From positions 1-21,913 of the forward strand of contig JBGCDD010000189.1 in NCBI GenBank assembly GCA_045105075.1: DNA of 21,913 nt, written 5' to 3'. Made by a program: the position numbers and the translations under genes. Below are positions 15,564-21,913 of this stretch, piece by piece. The DNA is from JBGCDD01 sp045105075 (GTDB taxonomy: Bacteria; Pseudomonadota; Alphaproteobacteria; Rhodobacterales; Rhodobacteraceae). The notes below the pieces were generated by a model, which worked only from the letters and a program-made list of their open reading frames with translations, ran no database searches and was not told the DNA's origin. Position 1 is the stretch's first letter. Every line of letters starts with the position of its first letter.

Positions 15564-15590
15564 AGATCCGGCGTGCTGTGCGCCGGATCT
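15564..15590 (+). terminator. Intercistronic hairpin between dctP and dctQ
   Basis: This is a perfect 10-bp stem AGATCCGGCG / CGCCGGATCT with a 7-nt loop, 14 bases after the dctP stop. No T-run follows, so it is more likely a partial attenuator or mRNA 3'-end stabiliser than a full terminator. Such hairpins commonly allow more binding protein than membrane subunits. Confidence 0.7.
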
Positions 15591-15607
15591 AACCTCGAGG
15601 CGCTGTG

Positions 15608-16102
15608 ATGCGTGTGATTGACGCGATTTGCAACTTTCTGGCCATTTTGGCCGGGGTTTACCTTGTTGTTATCATGTTTGGAATCGTTTTTCAGGCGACC
15701 GCGCGGTCGTTTGGCTTTTCCGGTTCGTCGCATGTGTTCACCTTTTCGGAATACGGGCTTCTTTACATCGTGATGGCGGCGTCGCCCTGGCTGGTGCGCT
15801 TGCGTGGCCATGTGTTCATCGAGATGTTCACCGCCGCTTTGCCGCCCACCTTCGGACGTGTGTTTTCGCGGGGTGTGGCGCTGTTGTGCGTGGTGATCTG
15901 CCTGTTTCTGGTGTGGTATTCGGGGGCTAACACGCTGCGGTCTTATAACTTTGGCGATGCGGATATGCGCTCGCTCGATATGCCCAAATGGATGTTACTG
16001 ATTTCGATGCCGATCTGTTTTTCGCTGATGGCGATCAATTTTCTGCGCTTTGTGTTTGGCCCGGAAACGCTGCACACCGGGCAGGCGGGCGTGCATGAAT
16101 AG
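15608..16102 (+). CDS. dctQ: TRAP transporter small membrane subunit (DctQ family)
   Basis: This 164-aa integral membrane protein has four hydrophobic helices (about residues 10-30, 45-62, 84-105 and 127-147), the DctQ topology. It includes the conserved FSEYGLLYIVMAASPWLVRLRGHVFIEMF region. It stabilises the large subunit DctM in the inner membrane. The ATG at 15608 has GAGG 7 nt upstream; a GTG directly before it (15605) is possible. It lies 15 bases before dctM. Confidence 0.9.
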   Translation: MRVIDAICNFLAILAGVYLVVIMFGIVFQATARSFGFSGSSHVFTFSEYGLLYIVMAASPWLVRLRGHVFIEMFTAALPPTFGRVFSRGVALLCVVICLFLVWYSGANTLRSYNFGDADMRSLDMPKWMLLISMPICFSLMAINFLRFVFGPETLHTGQAGVHE

Positions 16103-16117
16103 GCGGGGGCTGGCCTG

Positions 16118-17455
16118 ATGGAATGGTACATGGCGCTGTCCTTCCTGTTGGGCATGATCCTGTTTTTCATGTTTCTCGGGGTGCCGGTTGCGTTGGCGTT
16201 TCTGGCTGCCAACATGATTGGCGCGACCTATTTCATGGGCGGCAACGGCGATCTTTGGCGGCAAATGTCGCGCGGGATCGGGCAGCTGACCAACAACGCG
16301 CTGCCCACGGTGACCACGTTCAACCTGATGCCGGTGCCGATGTTCCTGCTGATGGGCGAGATTTTCTTTCACACCGGGCTGGCCAACAAAATGTTCGGTG
16401 CGGTCGACAAGCTGATGGGGCGAATCCCCGGGCGATTGTCGTTTGTGACGGTGGCCGGAGGCACGGCCTTTGCGACGCTGTCGGGGTCGTCGATGGGCTC
16501 CACCGCGCTGCTGGGCTCGCTGATGGTGCCCGAAATGGAGAAGCGCGGGTATAAGAAGAAGATGGCGATTGGCCCGATCCTGGGCACTGGTGGTCTGGCG
16601 ATGCTGATCCCGCCCTCGGCGCTGGCGGTGTTGCTGGCGACGCTGGCCAATCTGGATGTCGGCGCTTTGCTGATCGCTGGCGTGATCCCGGGGCTGATGC
16701 TGGCCTGTTTTTATGCGCTGTTGATCCTTGCGATGTGCCTGTGGGACCCGTCTGCCGCGCCCCCTTACGAGGTCGAGCGCACCAGCGGGCTGCAAAAGCT
16801 GGGCCTGCTGGTTACTGACGTGTTGCCGATGATGTCGATTGTTGTGGGCGTGATCCTGTTGATCATGAACGGCTGGGCAACGCCGTCGGAATCCGCCGCG
16901 TTTGGCTGTCTGGGTGTGCTGGTTCTGGCCGCACTCTACCGCAAGCTGACATGGCAGGGCTTTGTCAATTCGGTTACTGGGGCCTTGCGCGTCACCACCA
17001 TGGCGCTGCTGATCATCTTTGGCTCGGCCACGTTTTCCGCGCTTCTGGCTTTTTCCGGAGCCAGTGCTGGGCTGATCAAATGGGCCACGCAATTTGCCTT
17101 TGATCCTATTTTCATGCTGTTGATCATGTTTGTGATCCTGCTGATCTTGGGCATGTTCATGGACCAGCTTTCGATGATGTTGCTGACCGTGCCGATCTTT
17201 TTCCCGCTGGCGGAAACGCTGGGCTTTGATCTGATCTGGTTCGCGGTCATCGTGCTGCTTGCGCTTGAAATTTCGTTCACCACGCCGCCCTTTGGTTTGC
17301 TGTTGTTTGTGATGAAAGGCGTCGCGCCGCCGGGCACGACGATGCGCGATATTTACATGGCCGCGCTGCCGTTTATCGGCTGTTCGATCTTTCTGGTCGG
17401 CTTGCTGATCGTGTTCCCGCAGATCGCGCTTTGGCTGCCGGGGCTGGGGCAGTAA
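16118..17455 (+). CDS. dctM: TRAP transporter large membrane subunit (DctM family)
   Basis: This 445-aa polytopic inner-membrane protein is the ion-coupled (normally Na+) translocation subunit. It has the DctM pattern: an N-terminal FLGVPVALAFLAANMIG helix, FNLMPVPMFLLMGEIFFHTG, GRLSFVTVAGGTAFATLSGSSMGSTALLG, GPILGTGGLAMLIPPS, and a C-terminal half with FMDQLSMMLLTVPIFFPLA and FTTPPFGLLLFVMKG. The length is normal for the family. Its stop overlaps the ATG of the hydro-lyase large subunit by one base (TAATG), tying transporter and enzymes together. Confidence 0.95.
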   Translation: MEWYMALSFLLGMILFFMFLGVPVALAFLAANMIGATYFMGGNGDLWRQMSRGIGQLTNNALPTVTTFNLMPVPMFLLMGEIFFHTGLANKMFGAVDKLMGRIPGRLSFVTVAGGTAFATLSGSSMGSTALLGSLMVPEMEKRGYKKKMAIGPILGTGGLAMLIPPSALAVLLATLANLDVGALLIAGVIPGLMLACFYALLILAMCLWDPSAAPPYEVERTSGLQKLGLLVTDVLPMMSIVVGVILLIMNGWATPSESAAFGCLGVLVLAALYRKLTWQGFVNSVTGALRVTTMALLIIFGSATFSALLAFSGASAGLIKWATQFAFDPIFMLLIMFVILLILGMFMDQLSMMLLTVPIFFPLAETLGFDLIWFAVIVLLALEISFTTPPFGLLLFVMKGVAPPGTTMRDIYMAALPFIGCSIFLVGLLIVFPQIALWLPGLGQ

Positions 17456-18714
17456 TGGGCCAAACTCTGGCGCAAAAGATCATCGCGCGCGCCGCCGGGC
17501 GCGACCAGGTGCAGGTGGGCGAGATTGTGATCGCCCGCGTCGATCTGGCGATGATCCACGATTCTGGCGGGCCCCGGCGGGTCAAGCCGATCCTCGATGA
17601 TCTGGGCGTTGGCGTATGGGATGCGGACAAGGTGGTGGTGGTCACCGATCACTATGTGCCTGTGTTTAATGACGAAACCCGCGCGATCCAGAAGTTGACG
17701 CGCGACTGGGTGGCAGGCCAAAACATCCGCGCGTTTTACGACCAGATGGGCATTTGCCACGTGGTTGTGCCGGAACAGGGGCATTTGCATCCCGGCATGT
17801 TTGTGGTCGGCGGCGACAGCCATTCGCCCACCGGCGGCGCCTTTGGCACCTACATGTTTGGCATCGGCGCCACCGAAATGGCCGGAGTTCTGGCCACCGG
17901 CGAGATCTGGGTGAAGGTGCCGGAAACCATCCGCATCAACTGGTCCGGCAGCTTGGGCGCGCGCGTGACGGCCAAAGACATGATGCTTTTTGCCTGCGGT
18001 CAATTGGGCATGGATGGCGGGCGGTACGGCGCAGTCGAATACACCGGAACAGGCGTTGCGGGCTTGGGCATGCAAGACCGCATGACCCTATCCAATATGA
18101 CAGCCGAGCTGGGCGGGCAGGCGGGCTTGATCGCGCCCGATCAGGTCACCGCCGATTGGCTGGCCGCCGCTGGCGCGCCCTGTGATCTGGACTGGCACTC
18201 TGACGCGGACGCCACATGGGCGTCGCACCACCGCTATGACGCGGACGCGTTGGTTCCGCAGGTGGCGGCACCCCATTCTCCGGCCAATGCAGGCGATGTG
18301 ACGGACGTTGATCCAATCCCTGTTGATGTCGCTTATGTGGGCGCGTGCACGGGGGCAAAACTGGCCGATCTGCGCATGGCGGCTGATATTTTGCGCGGGC
18401 GTCGCCTCGCGCCGGGGGTGCGTTTGCTGGTGGCGCCATCATCCGCGCGCGATCAGGCCACCGCCACGTCCGAGGGCGTGATGGCCGTGTTCGAGGACGC
18501 CGGCGCAACGATTCTGCCCAATTCCTGCGGCATTTGTGCGGGTTACGGCGCCGAGCGGCTGGGCGAGGACATCACTTGCATTTCCTCAACAGCGCGGAAT
18601 TTTCAGGGTCGCATGGGCGCTTTGTCGTCCAAAGTCTGGCTCGGCTCGCCTTATACCGTGGCAGCCTCGGCAGTGGCGGGCCATATCATTGACCCGCGCG
18701 AGGTGGCCCCGTGA
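17455..18714 (+). CDS. LeuC-like hydro-lyase large subunit (aconitase superfamily; dimethylmaleate hydratase-type candidate)
   Basis: This 419-aa large subunit of a two-part [4Fe-4S] dehydratase resembles 3-isopropylmalate dehydratase LeuC and DmdA of dimethylmaleate hydratase. Three cluster cysteines are visible: C298 (in YVGACTGAK), C358 and C361 (in NSCGICAG). GDSHSPTGGAFGT (120-132) and RNFQGRMG (381-388) are family motifs. The usual SCTNGR cluster loop is replaced by ACTGAK, marking a divergent subfamily. The start ATG 17455 overlaps the dctM stop. The small-subunit gene follows with a 4-base overlap. Placement between a TRAP transporter and a lyase argues for catabolism, not leucine synthesis. 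The substrate is inferred to be an unsaturated or hydroxylated dicarboxylate. Confidence 0.88.
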   Translation: MGQTLAQKIIARAAGRDQVQVGEIVIARVDLAMIHDSGGPRRVKPILDDLGVGVWDADKVVVVTDHYVPVFNDETRAIQKLTRDWVAGQNIRAFYDQMGICHVVVPEQGHLHPGMFVVGGDSHSPTGGAFGTYMFGIGATEMAGVLATGEIWVKVPETIRINWSGSLGARVTAKDMMLFACGQLGMDGGRYGAVEYTGTGVAGLGMQDRMTLSNMTAELGGQAGLIAPDQVTADWLAAAGAPCDLDWHSDADATWASHHRYDADALVPQVAAPHSPANAGDVTDVDPIPVDVAYVGACTGAKLADLRMAADILRGRRLAPGVRLLVAPSSARDQATATSEGVMAVFEDAGATILPNSCGICAGYGAERLGEDITCISSTARNFQGRMGALSSKVWLGSPYTVAASAVAGHIIDPREVAP

Positions 18715-19181
18715 TCTGGCGTTTTGGCGATGACATTGACACTGACGTGCTGGCCCCGGGTCAGTATATGAGCGGCGGTATCGACAAGCTGGCCGCCCAT
18801 TGTCTTGAAGCGGTGAACCCCGAATTTGCGGCCCGCGCCCGTCCGGGGGATATCGTGATTGGCGGGCGGAATTTCGGCGTCGGCAGCTCGCGCGAGCAGG
18901 CGGCGCAAGCGTTGAAACATCTTGGCATCGCGGCGGTGATCGCGCCGAATTTCGCAGGTATTTTCTATCGCAATGCGATCAATCTGGGTCTGCCTGTGCT
19001 GGTGGGACACGTGCCTGAAACTGTGCGGACCGGAGACGTGGCCGAAATTGACATTGAAAGCGGCATGTTGCGCGCCGGAACGCAGGTGCAATGCGAACCA
19101 CTGCCGGGCTTTTTGCTGGACCTGATCCGCGCGGGCGGGCTTGTGCCGCATCTGAAACAGCGCTTTAAATCGGCCTCATGA
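18711..19181 (+). CDS. LeuD-like hydro-lyase small subunit
   Basis: This 156-aa swivel-domain subunit completes the active site of the LeuC-like protein. The motifs are FGDDIDTDVLAPGQYM at the N-terminus and GGRNFGVGSSREQA at 51-64, the substrate-binding GSSRE loop. It is short, like archaeal-type LeuD/DmdB subunits and unlike the roughly 200-aa proteobacterial LeuD. The start is GTG 18711, overlapping the LeuC-like stop (GTGA). Its end overlaps the lyase start (ATGA). Residues following the swivel loop shape substrate choice in this family but cannot be decoded here. Confidence 0.9.
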   Translation: MIWRFGDDIDTDVLAPGQYMSGGIDKLAAHCLEAVNPEFAARARPGDIVIGGRNFGVGSSREQAAQALKHLGIAAVIAPNFAGIFYRNAINLGLPVLVGHVPETVRTGDVAEIDIESGMLRAGTQVQCEPLPGFLLDLIRAGGLVPHLKQRFKSAS

Positions 19182-20041
19182 TGGATCTGAAACAGCGTTT
19201 GACGCGCGACGACATTTTGCTGGCTCCGGGGATTTACGATGCTTTGTCTGGGCTTTTGGCGCAGCAAGCCGGGGCCGAGGCAGTTTATCTGTCGGGCGCC
19301 TCGATCGCGTATACGCGCCTTGGACGCTCTGACATCGGGCTGACCTCGGTCAGCGAAGTGGCCGACACGCTGGATATGATTTGCGACCGGATTGATCTGC
19401 CGGTGATCGTGGATGCGGACAATGGCTGGGGCAATGCGTTGAACGTTTTGCGCACGGTGCGCCGGTTTGAACGCGCAGGTGCTGCGGCAATTCAGTTGGA
19501 AGATCAAAGCTATCCCAAACGGTGCGGCCATCTGGCGGGCAAATCGCTGATTTCCGCGCAGGCGATGGTCGGCAAGATCCGTGCGGCGTTGGACGCGCGC
19601 GACACCGCGTTGATCATCGCGCGCACTGATGCAATCGCGGTGGAAGGGTTCGAGCCGGCGTTGGAACGCGCCGAAATGTACGCCGAGGCCGGCGCAGATG
19701 TCTTGTTTGTGGAAGCACCGCAGGACCCGGCGCAGATGGATGCGATCATCGCGCGGTTTGGCGGGCAGATCCCGCTGCTGGCCAATATGGTTGAGGGCGG
19801 CAAAACCCCGATGCGCAGCGCCCCGGAATTGCAGAAAATTGGCTATAGCATTGCGATTTTCCCCGGTGGACTTGTGAGGGCGCAAACCCACGCGACGCAA
19901 GCGTATTTCGCGCGATTGCTGTTGGACGGCACGACGCAGGGTTTGCGCGATGAAATGGCCGATTTTGACAGGTTGAACGACGTCATCGGCACTCCGGAGC
20001 TGCTGGCGCTTGGCAAGACGTATGATGGAGAGACCCCCTGA
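19178..20041 (+). CDS. Isocitrate lyase/PEP mutase-family lyase (2,3-dimethylmalate lyase- or methylisocitrate lyase-like)
   Basis: This 287-aa TIM-barrel lyase should split a 2-hydroxy/2-alkylmalate-type acid into a 2-oxo acid and a carboxylate. It has the Mg2+-binding region VDADNGWG (D79, D81), Glu108 in LEDQ, and the catalytic-loop motif K114-R-C-G-H118 with Cys116, typical of true lyases and not of PEP mutase. The length fits PrpB and dimethylmalate lyase. Either of two adjacent ATGs (19178, 19181) may start it. A hydro-lyase pair immediately upstream is the combination known for dimethylmaleate hydratase plus 2,3-dimethylmalate lyase; methylcitrate-cycle genes are absent. Oxaloacetate decarboxylase-like activity is an alternative. 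Confidence 0.85.
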   Translation: MMDLKQRLTRDDILLAPGIYDALSGLLAQQAGAEAVYLSGASIAYTRLGRSDIGLTSVSEVADTLDMICDRIDLPVIVDADNGWGNALNVLRTVRRFERAGAAAIQLEDQSYPKRCGHLAGKSLISAQAMVGKIRAALDARDTALIIARTDAIAVEGFEPALERAEMYAEAGADVLFVEAPQDPAQMDAIIARFGGQIPLLANMVEGGKTPMRSAPELQKIGYSIAIFPGGLVRAQTHATQAYFARLLLDGTTQGLRDEMADFDRLNDVIGTPELLALGKTYDGETP

Positions 20042-21684
20042 TGGACCCTGTGACGCTGGCGATTTTGAACGGACGGCTGGAGCAGATCGCCGATGAGATG
20101 GACGCCACTCTGTTCCGATCTGCGTTCAACCCGATCATCGCGGAAGCGCATGATGCCAGCCACGGGATTTACGATGCTGCGAACGGCGACACTCTGGTTC
20201 AGGGCAAATCAGGGTTGCCGATTTTTGTCGGTGTTATGGCCTTTGCAGTCAAGGCAGTGATCGACAAAGCCGCGCGCGATGGCGATCTGGTTGACGGCGA
20301 TGTCTATATTTTCAACGACCCCTACGATGGCGGAACCCATCTGTCGGACTTTCGGCTGGTGCGCCCGTTGTACCGGGATGGCGCGGTCTATTGTTATCTC
20401 GCGTCGGTCGGGCACTGGCACGATGTGGGCGGCAACGTCCCGGGCAACTACAACCCCGAAGCCACTGAAAGCTTTCAGGAAGGCATGCTGATCCCGCCGG
20501 TCAAACTGTTTCGCGCAGGTGTGTTGCAACAGGATGTGGTTGATATTTTGCAGGCCAATTCGCGCCTGCCGGGCTCGGTCTTTGGTGATCTGAATGCGCA
20601 GATCAACGCGCTCGATCTGGGCGTGCGTCGGTTGGGTGCGTTGCTGGATGATTATGGCGATGACACGGTGACCGCAGCGCTGGCCAGCTTGCGTGATCGG
20701 GCCGGCAAAATGATGCGCGCGCATGTGGCAGGGCTGCCCGATGGCACTGTTTCAGCCGAGGATTATCTGGACAATGACGGGATTGAAGACGCGCCTTTGA
20801 AGGTGGCGCTTGATCTGAAAATCTCGGGTGATCAGATGGTTATGGACTTTTCGCGCTCGTCACCTGCGTGCCGCGGGCCGGTGAACATTTCGCGCTCGAC
20901 CACGGTTGCGGCCTGTTATGTGGCGCTGAAACATGTGTTTGGCGATGTTCCCGCCAACGCGGGTGTGTTGGATCCGGTTGACTTTGTGATTGACGAAACC
21001 TCGCTTTTGGCGGCCAAGGCGCCGCGTCCTGTGGGAGGGTATACGGAAACGATTTTGCGTCTGATTGATGTGGTTTTTCAAGCGGTTGCACAGATCGCGC
21101 CGGAACGCTCTAACGGCTGTGCTTATGGCACGATCAACGCGCTTTCGATCGCCGGGCACCGGGCCAACGGGCAACGCGGGGTGATGTTTTCCTTTTTTGG
21201 CGGGGGGCATGGCGGGCATCCGCTGGGTGATGGGCTGAACCACGGCAACGCGCCGATTTCCACTGCGACCATTCCGCCGTTGGAGATTTTGGAATCGGCC
21301 TATCCGGTGAAGTTCACGCAGTGGGCACTGCGTCCGGATTCCGGCGGCGACGGTCAGTTTCGCGGTGGACTTGGCGCCACCTACGAGATTGAATTGCTTG
21401 AAGAAAGTGCGCAAGCCTTCCTGTTTGGCGAGCGTGGCAAATACGCGCCTGCCGGGGTTGTGGGCGGCGGTGAAGGTGCCAAAAATGTCTTTACCTATCC
21501 CGGCGAAGACGGCCCGGCGCATCCGCCCATGGTGTCGAAAATTGTCGGCGTTGCGTTGAAAAAAGGCGAGCGCGTGCGCATCGATACGCCCGGCGGCGGC
21601 GGGTACGGGCCTGCCGATCAACGCAGCGGCGATGCGAAAGCGCGCGACCGCGAGCTTGGCTATGTGACGGAGCGCAGCACATGA
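20041..21684 (+). CDS. hyuB: Hydantoinase B/oxoprolinase-family subunit HyuB
   Basis: This 547-aa protein matches the HyuB half of ATP-dependent N-methylhydantoinase/5-oxoprolinase/acetone-carboxylase-type enzymes. Motifs include MDPVTLAILNGRLEQIADEM at the start, FNDPYDGGTHLSD (91-103), VGHWHDVGG (123-131), and a C-terminal FRGGLGATYEIE with DTPGGGGYGP. Together with HyuA it would hydrolyse a lactam, imide or hydantoin ring, or carboxylate a substrate, at the cost of ATP. The ATG overlaps the lyase stop by one base (TGATG). hyuB precedes hyuA here, whereas many operons have hyuA first. Family is secure; reaction is not. Confidence 0.93.
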   Translation: MDPVTLAILNGRLEQIADEMDATLFRSAFNPIIAEAHDASHGIYDAANGDTLVQGKSGLPIFVGVMAFAVKAVIDKAARDGDLVDGDVYIFNDPYDGGTHLSDFRLVRPLYRDGAVYCYLASVGHWHDVGGNVPGNYNPEATESFQEGMLIPPVKLFRAGVLQQDVVDILQANSRLPGSVFGDLNAQINALDLGVRRLGALLDDYGDDTVTAALASLRDRAGKMMRAHVAGLPDGTVSAEDYLDNDGIEDAPLKVALDLKISGDQMVMDFSRSSPACRGPVNISRSTTVAACYVALKHVFGDVPANAGVLDPVDFVIDETSLLAAKAPRPVGGYTETILRLIDVVFQAVAQIAPERSNGCAYGTINALSIAGHRANGQRGVMFSFFGGGHGGHPLGDGLNHGNAPISTATIPPLEILESAYPVKFTQWALRPDSGGDGQFRGGLGATYEIELLEESAQAFLFGERGKYAPAGVVGGGEGAKNVFTYPGEDGPAHPPMVSKIVGVALKKGERVRIDTPGGGGYGPADQRSGDAKARDRELGYVTERST

Positions 21685-21913
21685 GCAAGCTGGTTGGGGT
21701 CGATGTGGGCGGCACGTTCACGGATGTTTTTGTGTTCGATCAGGCCACGGGCGCGATTTCGGTTTCCAAAGTGCCCTCGACCAAGGGCGATCAGTCGGTG
21801 GGCTTTGTGGCCGGCATCGAACAGGGCGCGGGCGACTTCGCCAGCCTTGCAACAGTCATCCATGGCACCACGGTGGGCACCAATGCGCTGCTCGAACGCA
21901 AAGGCGCCAAGAC
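21681..21913 (+). CDS. hyuA: Hydantoinase A/oxoprolinase-family subunit HyuA, N-terminal 77 residues (runs off the right edge)
   Basis: The visible start MSKLVGVDVGGTFTDVFVFD carries the ASKHA-type phosphate-binding motif (DVGGTFTD, residues 8-15), followed by VIHGTTVGTNALLERKGAK, the standard HyuA N-terminus. HyuA is the ATP-binding, phosphorylating partner of HyuB. The ATG overlaps the hyuB stop by 4 bases (ATGA). The rest of the roughly 690-residue protein and any later operon genes (amidase, regulator) are outside the window. Confidence 0.92.
   Translation, partial: MSKLVGVDVGGTFTDVFVFDQATGAISVSKVPSTKGDQSVGFVAGIEQGAGDFASLATVIHGTTVGTNALLERKGAK

Noticed and set aside
19150..19199. 13-base direct repeat ATCTGAAACAGCG at the LeuD-like end and lyase start
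   Set aside because: It encodes LKQR in both proteins and is most likely chance; no mobile element or duplication boundary is evident.

Overview
The window is dense, GC-rich DNA with no intergenic gap above about 200 bases. The gene set (TRAP transporter operon, CoxMSL-type molybdenum hydroxylase, self-sufficient reductive dehalogenase, intergenic repeat of a style I remember from roseobacter genomes) suggests an aerobic alphaproteobacterium, most likely a marine Rhodobacterales (Roseobacter-type) strain. This assignment rests on gene families and sequence style, not on a database search. No rRNA, tRNA, CRISPR, transposase or phage gene was seen.

Left part (1-7126). A copper-exporting P-type ATPase (copA) runs off the left edge on the minus strand. 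Its promoter carries a textbook CueR/MerR-type operator with a 19-bp spacer. Divergent from it is a 1069-aa single-chain reductive dehalogenase. It joins a cobalamin-type RdhA catalytic part with two ferredoxin-type Fe-S clusters to a phthalate-dioxygenase-reductase-like module (flavin, NAD(P)H and plant-type [2Fe-2S]). It has no Tat signal and no RdhB anchor, so it should be a cytoplasmic catabolic enzyme. It converges with a coupled ECF sigma/membrane anti-sigma pair. Divergent from the sigma gene is a secreted YceI-cytochrome c fusion, a likely target of that sigma factor.

Middle part (7127-12302). A minus-strand operon encodes the three subunits of a molybdenum hydroxylase in the order FAD subunit, [2Fe-2S] subunit, molybdopterin subunit, followed by a small MoaD/ThiS-like beta-grasp protein ending in Gly-Gly. 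The substrate is unknown. A HisC-like aminotransferase is divergent from it and is followed by a GC-rich dispersed-repeat/terminator element.

Right part (12303-21913). Two coupled minus-strand genes encode an opine-dehydrogenase-family protein and a 3-hydroxyacyl-CoA-dehydrogenase-family protein. They diverge from a long plus-strand operon: TRAP transporter dctP-dctQ-dctM, then LeuC-like and LeuD-like hydro-lyase subunits, an isocitrate lyase/PEP mutase-family lyase, HyuB, and the start of HyuA at the right edge. From dctM onward every junction overlaps by 1 or 4 bases, so these genes should act together. The logic (uptake, ATP-dependent ring opening or carboxylation, hydration of an unsaturated diacid, retro-aldol/Claisen-type cleavage) resembles the dimethylmaleate hydratase/2,3-dimethylmalate lyase end of nicotinate fermentation. 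It may be an undescribed route for a cyclic imide or lactam, or a branched dicarboxylate. The shared upstream region holds an 18-bp perfect inverted repeat that could be the operator for both directions.
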